Part shown: positions 34,495 through 45,258 of the stretch, piece after piece
Numbering within the stretch: the stretch's first letter is position 1
Layout of the letters: the number at the start of each line of letters is the position of its first letter
DNA from: Paragyromitra xinjiangensis
Taxonomy: Eukaryota; Ascomycota; Pezizomycetes; Pezizales; Discinaceae
Direction of reading: 5' to 3'
Assembly: GCA_038503065.1 (NCBI GenBank)
Contig: JBCAMK010000011.1
Location: 1,736,001 to 1,800,000, forward strand
DNA: 64,000 bases
Notes under the pieces: model-generated
What the model was told of the DNA's origin: nothing
Database searches by the model: none
The model's input: the letters and a program-made list of their open reading frames with translations, nothing else
Translations under genes and position numbers: made by a program

Positions 34495-35119
34495 TGGAGA
34501 CAATTATCGAGTGAGCTTTGGTGATGTGCTTACCGACTTTTTATTTCCTTTGGGTATATTCCGGAAATAGGGTTAACTCCCGTTGGTTTATGTAGAGATA
34601 TTTGTAAGGTAGTTAATTCTTTGTACAGTCGGAGAGCTAAAGTTCGAATGTCCGGCTGACCATGGGCGTTAGTTGACTTGTATGCAGCAGCTATATGCCT
34701 GCTGTAAGGGAATTCCATCTGCAGACCCAAGTCTAATTAGTAATTGATGAGCGGCCACTTGCGATATACGGCGCCCGATTTCAAACTTCGGGGTTTGCGG
34801 TGACTGGTTTTAGGGAAGTGTTATATCCGACCATGAAGGCTTTAATGGGTTTTCCGGGGCCGAGACGTGGGTTTTTTTGGTGAGAGCAAGTATCTATAGG
34901 ACTATAGGTTGCTTTGGGCATAATTTCCTGGCGGATATTTAATAGGATGAGTAGAGAAGGAGCTCTGGCAGATTGTTTTGCGGACACGGACGGGAAATCA
35001 TGAAGATAGATGCGTTTGTGGAATAGCGTGAACGAGCCACACGCCACACTGACGTTCTACCGCACCTGGCAAGCAACCCCACGTAAACTGCAAATTTAAC
35101 AACTTCAAAACCTCACCAA
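34495..35119. other. Upstream region of paralogue A
   Basis: No gene is supported. The minus-strand frame at 34781-35047 has no recognisable content. Confidence 0.35.
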
Positions 35120-36162
35120 ATGGCTCTAATCGACCCCTTGCTCAAAACCACCAGATCGCCGATATGGGTTCATCCTCTTCTTTGGCGTCTCGACCATCTC
35201 AACAAATTTGGTATATTAGTCCAACCGATCGACCCCCACGTTGTCGATCCTTCTAGCCGGGAACAAATACATTTTTCTTCTTCTTCAGCTGACAGGCGTC
35301 TTACCGGGGGATCTATTGGATCCCGTGACCTGAGATATATTCTGCAGGACATCGAACTTCTTGAGATTTATTTAGCTGGATTCATCATGCGGATTATCAA
35401 CACTTTTCAAAAATCGGCTAAGCCAAAGCCGTTTCGGTACTACTCTCAGGAGTAAGTCTACTAGTCCTCCTTGCAGGGTTTAAGCTGACAAGATAATCAC
35501 AAGACAACGTCCTAAGCCCGTTAGCCCACTATTCACTTTCGATAACATCGTCATTCAAATTCACCCCGAGCTGGTTGTGCGCACGAAAAAGGGGTTTCCG
35601 TTCCTTATGTACAACTGCCCGGAAAGAATCGCCTCTCTTCGACGGGATTTTCCAAACACTCGCGCAGGCAGTGATATTGAATGGTCATTGAAACAAACCG
35701 TGAAGTCCCTGGATTTTAAATTGGAATTGATTGATCCTTACAATGTTGCCGGATTGATTGCTTTAGCCCAAGAGCAGTTGGGTGTGTTTTCTCGTTTGAA
35801 CCAAACTGCCCCTGATGCACTTAAGGTTCGTTCCTCCTCGTTCTCATATAGGCTGCAAGGTATATTCGGTTTTTATATTTGTATCATAGGTGCATTTCAT
35901 ATCACCACATGCTTCCCAAGCCGCAGTATATCTTTACACTGCGAGGATCCCACTTCGTTACCTGGCCGCGTTACATAATCCTCATCTTAGTTTTGAGGAA
36001 CCTGTTATCATAACGAGGGAGATTATTGATCTTCCGACCCCACCGCCTACCAGCGAAAAATTTATAACTGAAGGACTATTCCTAAAGATGCTGGCGTATA
36101 TCCTAGAAGAGGCCCTGGGCTACGAAAAGTCCTTGTCAAAGCCGACTCAGTCTAAAAGCTAG
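35120..36162 (+). CDS. Paralogue A of an unrecognised three-member family (308 aa, 3 exons)
   Basis: Exons 35120-35451, 35504-35825 and 35890-36162 join in frame (GT-AG). The protein begins MALIDPLLKTTRSPIWVHPL and shares with the genes at 40391 and 45259 a start block (TTR-P-WVHPLLW), a central block (RTKKGFPFLMYN, then DPYNVAGLIALAQEQL) and an end block (AVYLYTARIPLRYLAAL, then a helix ending in EKSLSK). Intron 2 lies after ALK at the same site and phase as in paralogue B, and both introns begin GTTCGTTCCT. No signal peptide, membrane segment or known domain is visible. The protein is globular with mixed alpha/beta character. Function unknown. Confidence 0.85.
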
Positions 36163-36363
36163 GCCACGGTGTTCTATATTCGGGGCGAGAGCAGTGACAG
36201 TTGAGGGCACCCCTCTCCCCAGAAATCTTTAGTTATCCTGCTAGTATACATGTCTTTCTATGGGCTTAACTATTTTGTATGAGTACCCAGGTGTGTTGGG
36301 CCCAGGCAATATCTCATGGGAGATTGAATGGATTATCAAGTAACGGAGTTCAGACAACCATAA

Positions 36364-36437
36364 TTCTCCGTGGCGCAATTGGTTAGCGCGTTCGACTGTT
36401 AATCGAGAGGTTGGAAGTTCAAGCCTTCCCGGGGAAG
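36364..36437 (+). tRNA. tRNA-Asn (GTT), copy 1
   Basis: The 74-nt sequence folds as a full cloverleaf: acceptor TTCTCCG/CGGGGAA (one G-T pair), D arm GCGC/GCGC, anticodon arm TTCGA-CTGTTAA-TCGAG with anticodon GTT, T arm GGAAG-TTCAAGC-CTTCC, discriminator G. There is no intron. A T run (ATTTTTT) follows directly, as for Pol III termination. The first two acceptor pairs are T-A, where most Asn tRNAs start with G-C. Confidence 0.93.
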
Positions 36438-36845
36438 ATTTTTTGGCTCCTGGGAGCTTTGGGGGTTGCGTTTACTTGTAAATCGATCACCACACTAGTT
36501 TGGTGTGAGCGATGGTCGCTCTTTTCGTCTTATGCGATCTTGCTTTAGTTTTGCTACCGTGTGTGGATTGAATCTCTAGTTCTTTGGAGTCATATTTTAT
36601 CACTCGCCGTAGTGGGATAAATCGCATAGCTACATGTAGAGGATTTTACCTCATTGGTGATTAGGAGTGAGCCAATATCTGATGGTGCCGAAAGCACGGC
36701 ACCCATTCCCACGAGATTCTTCCTCAAAATTAGGAGTATTTCCAATCGGCTTTCCTAAATCTCGAGGCCATACATTCCTGGAATCTTTTGAGTGTGAATA
36801 ATTGGACCAAGTCAAAGTCCAAGCTCGTGGTAGGGAAAAAAATCA
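36438..36845. other. Spacer between the two tRNA genes
   Basis: 408 bp with no gene. A potential hairpin pairs ggtgccg with cggcacc at about 36683-36703 (6-nt loop). Confidence 0.5.
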
Positions 36846-36919
36846 CTTCCCCGGGAAGGCTTGAACTTCCAACCTCTCGATTAACAGTCGAACGCGCTAA
36901 CCAATTGCGCCACGGAGAA
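36846..36919 (-). tRNA. tRNA-Asn (GTT), copy 2, inverted
   Basis: Identical over all 74 nt to the copy at 36364-36437, but on the other strand, so the two genes converge. A T run (GATTTTTTT) follows its 3' end. Flanking sequence differs, so the duplicated unit is little more than the tRNA itself. Confidence 0.93.
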
Positions 36920-37004
36920 CTGTATGTGGTCTAGCGCCTGAATGGTATGTCTCACTTGTTTATTACTATATCTGAGAGCTTAGCCTATATAACGCAAATA
37001 AATA

Positions 37005-37423
37005 TGAGCAAAGGTGCAGACTGCCTCCCGATTTAGAGGTGTACTTCCAAAATACCCCGTAGGTATAAACTACCCCCCTCCCACCACGTAGATACACAAC
37101 ATAACAAGATATTTATTTCATCATCGCCATCACTACTAGTACAACCACATTTCATCAAATCTTGCTTGCCAATTCAGCATGGTGGCTCTCCAGGAACAGC
37201 AGGTATCTGAATCCTATACTCGTTTCAAGACCACAGTTGCAGACAGCATGTCCACCAGAGAGCAAGCAAAGTTGGATCTAGCGATTTCTTCCAGAAACGG
37301 CTTTTTTATTGCTTCACAATGTGGGGTTTAATATTTTTCTTAATGAATTGAGGGGTAGTTTACACCCCCGGGGTATTTTGGAACCGTACCTTTAAGTTGG
37401 GAGGCAGTCTGCACCTTTGCTCA
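37005..37423 (+). mobile_element. 419-bp element with 72-bp TIRs and 7-bp TSD ATAAATA
   Basis: Both ends begin TGAGCAAAGGTGCAGACTGC (right end reversed), and the inverted repeats continue for about 72 bp with about ten mismatches, ending near aaactacccc. A perfect 7-bp duplication ATAAATA (36998-37004 and 37424-37430) flanks it. A related, inverted copy lies at about 62580-63058. The interior has a short open stretch starting MVALQEQQVSESYTRF at about 37180, which may be a remnant of an autonomous parent's coding sequence. The superfamily is not assigned: a 7-bp duplication is unusual (hAT and most P-type elements give 8). Confidence 0.85.
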
Positions 37424-37430
37424 ATAAATA

Positions 37431-37845
37431 TTGACTCTGGGGTTCTTTGGCACCTTACTAGTTTGTGGAGTCAATTTTATTATATAGTTGGGTGTCTTTC
37501 AATTTGATGATGGTTCTCGTTTAATACATGTAGGTTTTCAATTTTAGGCTAAATGGCTCCAGTGTCAACTTAAATTTAATTACATGTAATTCTTTTACTT
37601 CCTAATTTGGAGTACGTGACTTCCTCAAAGTCACGTGCATTAGGATATAGAACGGGGATAGAAGGTGCATTATGTCCGGTAATTTCATTACAAACTCTGT
37701 TTGATGTACAAGGGAAAAAGAGCATTATCTAGGGTTGAATAACAATTACGAGACTGGCCTCTTTGCTCGTGGCTTAAGGGTAACTTTTACAGGACGAGAA
37801 ATAATCCCCCGGTAGCACATGTAGTAATGAAAGACCATCTCCCAT
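37431..37845. other. Intergenic, no gene seen
   Basis: 3' flank of the Sec72-like gene. Two acatgtaa/acatgtag words occur; nothing else is notable. Confidence 0.4.
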
Positions 37846-38475
37846 TCATGATTCATCTCTCTCATTCATCAATTTCGCCAACTCCTCCAACGTCGCCGCC
37901 ACAGCTGGTTCAGCTGCGTAAAGGGGACTAATATCAGAAGCATAAAGCAATACATCTCTCGCCTCCTCAAATCTTCCCATTTTCTTCAAACAATAGGCTT
38001 TCCACACATGCGCCTTCACGTTGTCATTTTTCTTGAAGGTGATACTTGCCTCTAAATCAGCCAGGCCTTCAGGCCAATGCTCAACCCACATATGAGCCTG
38101 TGCACGGTTTCTGTACAGTTGTTCGAGCTGGTCTTCGAGCACTTTGGCATTCTCCCATTCCGGACGACCCCGGGATATTTCGATGGCCTGGGTGTAGAGT
38201 GCGATCGCCTCGAGGTATCTGCCTTGGCCGAGGGCTGCGATGCCTAAGCTGCAGGAGTTTTTGATTGCAGATATGCGGTTTATCTCGAGAGTTACGAAAG
38301 GAGAAGGAAGGGTGTTGAATGGAGCTTTATCGAGCCTTCTGTGGAAGCGGTTAAGGGCTTTGAGTTCGCGGGTAAGGAGAGGATCTGAGTAGTTGCCAAG
38401 GAGCTTGATGAGATCTTCATCTTCGTCGTAGCTGATGGGGAGAAGGTTGAACTTTTCTTGAGATTTTTTTGCCAT
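37846..38475 (-). CDS. SEC72: TPR protein, likely Sec72 (ER translocon accessory subunit)
   Basis: An intronless 209-residue protein, close to the length of yeast Sec72 (193 aa). After an N-terminal extension of about 70 residues (LLPISYDEDEDLIKLL, then LNRFHRRLDKAPFNTLPSPF) come three tetratricopeptide repeats: one with AALGQGRYLEAIALYTQAIE, one with YRNRAQAHMWVEHWPEGLAD, and one with AYCLKKMGRFEEARDVLLYA. In fungi Sec72 partners Sec71 in the Sec62/63 complex for post-translational import into the ER and docks cytosolic Hsp70 through its TPRs. The EISRGRPEWE segment between repeats one and two fits Sec72. No membrane segment is seen, as expected for this peripheral subunit. Another small TPR cochaperone is the main alternative. 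Confidence 0.72.
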   Translation of the reverse strand: MAKKSQEKFNLLPISYDEDEDLIKLLGNYSDPLLTRELKALNRFHRRLDKAPFNTLPSPFVTLEINRISAIKNSCSLGIAALGQGRYLEAIALYTQAIEISRGRPEWENAKVLEDQLEQLYRNRAQAHMWVEHWPEGLADLEASITFKKNDNVKAHVWKAYCLKKMGRFEEARDVLLYASDISPLYAAEPAVAATLEELAKLMNERDES

Positions 38476-39397
38476 GAGCTCGGGATGTTAGGGTGTGGAT
38501 GTTGGAAATAGTAGGTTTCCACTTGTCGTAAGCTTATCTAAGGATGGCCACAAAGGATTATGTCTGGGTCTAGGCCTGAGAGATATATTGCAAGATGGCG
38601 ATGGGTGGGTGGGAGGAAGAGATGAAGGGAAGAGATAGGCATTTTTACCGACGTAACCCTAGCCCTCCTACTGCATGAAGTAAACCACATTATGTCACCT
38701 ATGAGGAAGGGGGGACCATGTAGTCTCAGTACGAAGCATTCTAATTACAGTTACTATTTTCTGTGGCCATGCTAAGCCAGTGCTGCTTAGGGGATCATTG
38801 CGTCATAGTATATCACTCTCTGAGAGCTTGCCTAATAAACAAAATCTGATGGGGTTTGAAGAATAATAAGTGGGGTTAAAGGGCGGCTATCAGTCTTAAA
38901 TTTTTTCTCACCATGGGATTTTTCTGATCGCTATAATGCAAAACTGGCTAGAACTTAGCTGTTCTCCACGCGTCGGTGAGCTAGAGAATGGCACGGTAAG
39001 GGTAGTGATAATTATTTTGAATGTAGTTATAGTGGTAGTGAGCGAGGGGACGAGACTAGATGAACGATAAGATGAGAACCTAGCCACTAAATGAGGCGGT
39101 AGCTCAGCCCTTAGTTCCGTTACCGCCATCGCTGTAGCATCCACCGTTGAGATGGAATCATCAAAGTGACTTGATACTTTACTCCAATTGTGACAGAGTT
39201 TTAGTTACTAATTATCATTTCATATGTTGACACTAAGAGCCCTGGTTGGTTTCCATTCATACAAAGCAAAATTGAGGGATATTTGTGCTTTCTTTGCAGT
39301 GATCTCCTTCCTAAGCGGATACTGCCAAAATCGAAGCCATTTCCCTCGTTTAATACTTAGTCCCACACCCAAAGCCCCTCTATCCGCTAAGGTACCA
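38476..39397. other. Intergenic, no gene seen
   Basis: This is the upstream region of the Sec72-like gene and the 3' flank of the 39.4-kb fragment. No recognisable features. Confidence 0.4.
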
Positions 39398-39734
39398 TCA
39401 ATTGGTAATCCTCTTGCTACGCGCCTTCGCTAATATATCCTGCGGCAGCGGCATTCTGTGCCACTGCAAACTCCACAACACCTTCTCGTTGACAGCATCA
39501 GTGATGATCTTTTTGAGTTCCGCCTGTACTTCGGCTCTATCCCCGGGCTCACAGTCCTCAAAAGCACGCCTGACATATTGTCTTAAGCTGTTTGGGAAGC
39601 GGGTATTTCGTGGCTGTGGGGCATAACTCTCTCTCGGCTTTTGCTTGTAGTAGCATGTTAGCAAGTTTTTTCTGTTATTCGGAAGTTGATAGTAAATTAG
39701 AGAGCGAGCCTACCCTCTCGACCTTCTTCGCCAT
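39398..39734 (-). CDS. Small gene or fragment like the N-terminal part of Thp3/LENG8 (SAC3-family) proteins
   Basis: The minus strand encodes RFPNSLRQYVRRAFEDC, then QAELKKIITDAVNEKVLW and WHRMPLPQDIL. It follows the pattern of the segment that precedes the SAC3/PCI domain in Thp3/LENG8-type mRNA-processing factors: W/F-P-x-S-L-x-x-Y-V-x-R, then L-K-x-x-I-x-x-A, then PLP. An ATG with MAKKVER lies at 39734, but joining it through the GTAGGC...AACAG intron gives a different frame from the conserved block. The frame stops about 15 residues after PLPQ with no SAC3 domain downstream. It may be a broken relic, or a small protein whose exons I have not resolved. Confidence 0.4.
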
Positions 39735-40390
39735 ATTTGATCGCTGGACGAAATCGAAATCGAGCTACTGATTTATTCGTTGTTAGCTTACAGATTTTTG
39801 GTGATCGATCGGGGTAGCTAGGGATGATTGAAGCGTTAGTTCTATATGTATGACTTACAGCTAAAACTCTAGGGTTTGAGTCGCTGCTGCTATTTCGGGA
39901 GAAGCTGGTAGAATAATGCTCTGAACTGAGATGAGATTGTTGCTCGGGAGAAGGTAGCACGCTTGTCGAAAGCATCACGTGAGTGCGTGAATCGCGGGGT
40001 CATTTGGCGAGTGGGTAGGCCAACCATAGAATTTCCTCGCCACACTACCTCCTACTAGGTGATATGCACAGGATAGGTACATATAGGCGAAGAATTTCTC
40101 ATTGATTGATGTGAGTCGTTTCTCTGTGCAGCTTTATCTTCCGGGGCTCCCCAGATTGCTGGGAATAGCTCGAGATATCTGCACTCAACCACGCTAGCTA
40201 CCTCCCTACACAAAACAAATTCAGTTGATTGGACCCCCGGACGGTGTGATAGCTCAGAGCTTCCTTGAAATTGTACGAATACTAAGCCAGGTAAGACAGA
40301 TATAGCTCTTTCATACTTCCGTGGAAGAAGAGAAGCCCTTAGGATCATTGACCGCGACGGCCAGATACTCCTCTCCACTAAACAAATACC
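39735..40390. other. Upstream region of paralogue B
   Basis: A minus-strand open stretch with an ATG at about 39978 may be a further upstream exon of the 39.4-kb fragment, but no splice solution kept the frame. Otherwise no gene is seen. Confidence 0.35.
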
Positions 40391-41655
40391 ATGGTCAGAA
40401 ATTTGCCCTGGGCGATCCTTCGTCAGCCGCCTATCATCATCGAGACATCTTCCCCCACGGATACCACCCCGAAAGCTGCGGACCAGTCGAAGAAAACAAA
40501 GAAGCTAAGGAAGAAATTAACCTGTCCTATGCGCCATACCACCCCACCGACCTTATCAGTCCACCCTTTGCTCTGGAGCCTTGGTCATCTCGACTTGTTC
40601 CACATATCTGTGGAGCTAATGCCAGTCATCTATCAACGGCCAGAAGAAGCTAAGAAGTACCCCCCTGCTGGATACATTGTTTCCTCCTGGTTCGATGACG
40701 TTCCTTACGGTGCGGACACCGAGGGTTTCTGGCTAGCTGATACCATTGTGGAGGCAGTCGACGCTTTTCAAGAGTCACTGGAGACAAAACCGTTTGTGTT
40801 TGTATCCGCAAAGTAGGTTTCAAACCGTTTAGGGAGCTATAGCGAAAGCTGCTAAAGACGTACTGAACTAGGAGAGGCTCTAAAAAAGTAACTCCAATGG
40901 TCCACTTAGGCAATAGGTCTTTCCTCATTTTCCCGGACTTGATTGTCCGCACCAAAACTGGCTTCCCGTTTCTATTACACAATCCTTTGGCTGCTACAAA
41001 AGAACTACGCTTGAAGTTCCCCCACACTCGTGCCGGCAGACACGCTGGCGGGAGTCGCCGGTCTTTCGCCGCTCATAATTTCGACCCGAGATACATCGAC
41101 CCTTACGATGTAGCTGGTTTGCTTGCCTTGGCTCAGGAACAGCTTGAGGTCTTGCGATATCACCACCAGCCTCTTCCTCATGCTCTTAAAGTTCGTTCCT
41201 CTCTACATTCCCCACCATCTAGGAGTAGCTGCTTACTCTAAATCAAGGTGTACTACATGCTAGAAGATACGTCTTCTCATCTAACCTCGATTTGGCTTTA
41301 TACGGCGGAGTTTCCTGTATCCTACTTGTATGCGCTAGAAGAAGGCAACCTTGGCATCACGGAAAAGGCCACCATAAGACGAGAATTTGTTTACCTTCCC
41401 ACCAGGCCAGCTAACGGCGAAAATGTCGAGGGTGGTCGGTTCCTTGGCATGTTCGTAGATATCTTTAAAGAAGCTCAGGCATTTGAGAAGTCGCTTTCTG
41501 AAGCGGCTCAGCTCACACAGGTTACTGAAGAGGTGAAAATCAAGGTCGTGGACATGAACGGCAACGAGGTGGTTTGTCAGAACAGTAAGAGGAAAGGAAG
41601 TTTGAAGAAGAGAAGAGAGAAGCGGGCGAAATTGAAGGCTCAGCGTATCGACTAA
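40391..41655 (+). CDS. Paralogue B of the unrecognised family (382 aa, 3 exons)
   Basis: Exons 40391-40812, 40872-41190 and 41248-41655 join in frame. The ATG at 40391 lies in a good context (accatgg). The family core starts after a Lys/Thr-rich N-terminal extension, with SVHPLLWSLGHLDLFHI. It continues with LIVRTKTGFPFLLHN, DPYDVAGLLALAQEQL, and SIWLYTAEFPVSYLYALEEG. The C-terminus adds a basic tail (KRKGSLKKRREKRAKLKAQR) that could be a nuclear-localisation or nucleic-acid-binding segment. Intron 2 shares position, phase and the first ten bases (GTTCGTTCCT) with paralogue A. Function unknown. Confidence 0.85.
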
Positions 41656-44600
41656 TATGTGCCTCTTGGCTTGAAACATTTATATTTTTTTCCGGATTTA
41701 AGTATAGTCCTGCATCGTCTTGGAGAATATCCGCCTTGTCTACAGTCTGCTTTTTTCCTCATGCCTTATTGCAATTTAACCATTCCGCTTCTAGGGTTGG
41801 GATATATAAGAATATTTGTCTGTACGCTACTTTCGGGAGTAACGGGGTCTCATGTTTGTTTGCTTTGGTATGCCCCTCCCTGGTTCTGCAGAAATAAAAC
41901 TAACATTTTCTAGGAGTTCCCTCAGGTTTGTATCCGGGTTTGTATCAGGGTTTGTATCCGGGCTTATATCTATATTTTGTTGCCACTTGGTATAAGGGAC
42001 AAGCTATGACGCGATTAACGGCCTCATCCTCATGTCTATTTCACTTCTATCTACTGATATGTTTTTTCCTTAGACTTAGCTAGTTGATCATATTTCCTTG
42101 ATAGTGTATAGAAACTCCTAGGATTGTATCTAGCTCTCATGACCATTAGATATGCTCACTGTTCTTCAAGGGGTTTTTGTTTCTTGCTTCTGTTTCTTCT
42201 AGATTTGTGGCAGTCTCGTTACCTAGATTTTTTCTCCGTTACGGGGCTCTTGTTTTGCTCTAGACTTTATCGCTAGAATCTGAATGAGTCCACCCTTCAG
42301 CTTTCATTCTCCTCTTGCCTAAGAAGCTACGAGCTGATGTCGCTAGCCACCCAGTCATTGCATGTTTGTCAACGTTCCTCGGATCATGTAATATCACTCG
42401 GTCAATCGACTCTTCGTATCCAGTTACATGTAGCCAGCAGGATTCTAACAAGGGAATGCTACATACAACGCACGAACATAAAAAATCCTATTCCTAATGC
42501 TATTGAGAAGATTTTGATATGACTTAGGCCATGGTAGATGGGATGGGAATATGTGGTGATGATAATCACCGTGCCCCACCTTCCCGTGTTCGGAAGTAAG
42601 ATATGAGTTTAGAAGCTAGGATTCCTACATACATGTAGCTACATGTACTCTCTTCAGTACTAGCCAAGCGACGCAATACTTCTATACATGCAGTGACTTG
42701 TATGCATATTTTGGCGGCCCCATCTTGTTCTTTGTATTCATCTAACAGATGGCTATACAAAATCCAAGTCGCCAGAGCCGTTACCTCATACAATTCATCC
42801 CACCAACACCTTCAGCCTCCCTCCACAACCACCATTACCCTACCTCTTTTGACCGCCATCCAACTAAAACCCCTCTTCAAGCTATCACCTTTGACATCCA
42901 CAACCTGAACCATAACGACGGCTTCAAGTTAGCTATTCTTTGGTCTATGGACACACCTATACGAATTTGGCGCCGAAATCCTCAAGGAGCTCATTGCCGA
43001 GCACGGTCTCGACGTTGTGAGACTCGAATCATAATTTGGCGCTTAGTCATGCGAATACTAACGAGGATTATATAGGCTACTCGCTTGTTTCCTCCTCTAT
43101 TAGAGATCATCAGTTGAGCATCTATCTCTCTCTTCTAGGAGGAAGAATTATCCGATCCCGCCTCTTACTAGAGAACAAAACTAGCGATAATTGGTGATCA
43201 CAACGTGATTTATTTTTAAAGAGAATCGAGTCATCGGCATTGCCGTAAGCAGATTGCTGAAGATTGAAAATCTCTCTTCTAAAAGGAAGGATTATCCGAT
43301 CACATCTCTCGCCAGAGGAAGAAACCAGCTACGTGTCCACCACGTCAAGGCCGACTTTATCACACCTCGTGTTAGACATGCAACCACATGACTTGGGCCG
43401 CTTTGAAACCCACCGTGCACGTTTCCTTTACCCAAACCATGAACTATATTAGTTTCATTTACAATTACGACCTTTCGAAGAGTGTAGAAACGAAGAAGCT
43501 AAATCTAGGCTCATCGTAACAGTAAGGGCCTAGCTCTGGAGTAGCGTGAGAGGTTCTCCGTCTTGATGGCAATTTATGATAGACTATGAAGCTTTACTCA
43601 CATGTAGTTCTTTAGCGACAGATAATCAACTCCAACTACTCATGAATACCCGGACTCTATTATCGAGAGTCGACTGACAACAAAGGGATGAGCTGAACAT
43701 CTCTTCTACACGCTCAACGTCCTTTTATCGACCTGAGATACCATCTTGGCGTACATGAATGCCTGGATATTATTAGACAAGTCATTCCCAACCTAAGGGT
43801 ACAAAATGCGACTAAGTAGTTGGCATCATTGAAGTCCGTCAAGTAGCACTTTAAAAGCCGAACAAGCAGCTGCCACGCATGCTAACTGCGAGCTGGACAA
43901 AGACGAGCAGCTGGTCTGAGGAACCGAGGAATAGGTACAACACCCTGGAATATACATAAGTAGACTACCGACGAAATAAAAACAGCTCCAAGGATATTCT
44001 CAGCGAACTCATGGGAAGGGATGCAATTCATGACTCAAGCAAACGATAAGAAAATTGCACCAACACGCAACTGATCAAATCCGCAATGGTACTGGACATC
44101 AGTTTGAGATCTCACATTTTACTGTTCCGTTTCTTAAAGTTTCTTCTCATTTTCCTTATCTATTCTACCTAGTCAGCTTGAAATTACTGTTGCCAACCTT
44201 ACTTACACGGATTAGGTGCAGCGTTACCCTATAGACACCCACGAATCACCCTTGGAGTAGTCTTGATCTTAAATCTGTACTAAAAGTTGTATCGAAATCT
44301 TAGCTACATTAAATGGCCCCCGAAATATTACTGGTCCTAATTAGACGATATTCCAAAGAGACGGCACTGCCACATTCCCACCACCCTAGCTAAACGTACC
44401 GAACGCACGAGAAAGATAACCCACTTATCTATGTACTAGAAGCAGCACGATACTAACCCCGTCGAAAGTGATTTAATAGTGCAGCATACCCTACCTCTAT
44501 TATCATTCCATAAAGCCCTATTCTCAGCATAGCTATCATTGTTCTCCCACCGCCCTATTCCCACCTTCTCAGCCCTATATTTGCACATTAATATCCACCT

Positions 44601-45258
44601 TCCCCTACTCCAAGGTCATCTCAACAACCCTACCGGTGAGATACACATGCACCCCCCACCGTCGTAACACCTCTACCCGTGCAACAAAGCACACAACCCA
44701 TCTCCACCCAACCCATTAGAGCCTACACCCCAAGAAAACCAAAAGAACTCACCCGCAAGCACTAAACACCCAGCTGTCTTATCCCCGACGGGGGCTGTGG
44801 TCTCCTGCACACGCTAGTCCCGATATAGTTAAAGTATTTAGTGCCGAGTGAGACCCCGTGATATGGAAATGATCGAAATGACTATGCTTGACCTTTGAGA
44901 CTCGTTTTTTATAAGCGGAGGGTCTATACGTTAACTCTTTTCCCCACAGATGTCTCAGATACTAGCATTTTCTATGTATGATAACTTTTGGGTTCTTGCA
45001 ACGATATCATTGAAGGTGCAAAACTATCATTCCCACCTAGGCTACTGCCCAGGCAGAGACACATCAGTTCGGGGGAAGCACTCAAAAAAAAGTAGCATTA
45101 GAGCCATCTAACTAATTATACACCACAGAAAGCTAATACAAGAGACATACTCTCTTCAAACTTATCCTCAAGTCTAAACACGAAGAACGAGAGCGTCCAA
45201 CGCAACACCCTTCTATGTACCTTAATAAACCCACAAAACAGCCATAAAAACCCAACCC
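41656..45258. other. Gene-poor region with small repeats and a possible relic
   Basis: A 12-bp unit (tttgtatccggg) occurs about three times at 41933-41970. At 42749-42935 a frame starts MAIQNPSRQSR; after a possible intron end (caagttag at about 42926) another frame reads EFGAEILKELIAEHGLDVV and stops near 43033. These look protein-like but could not be joined. A diverged direct duplication (ctctcttctaggaggaag at about 43126; ctctcttctaaaaggaag at about 43270) is present. The rest shows nothing. Confidence 0.4.
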
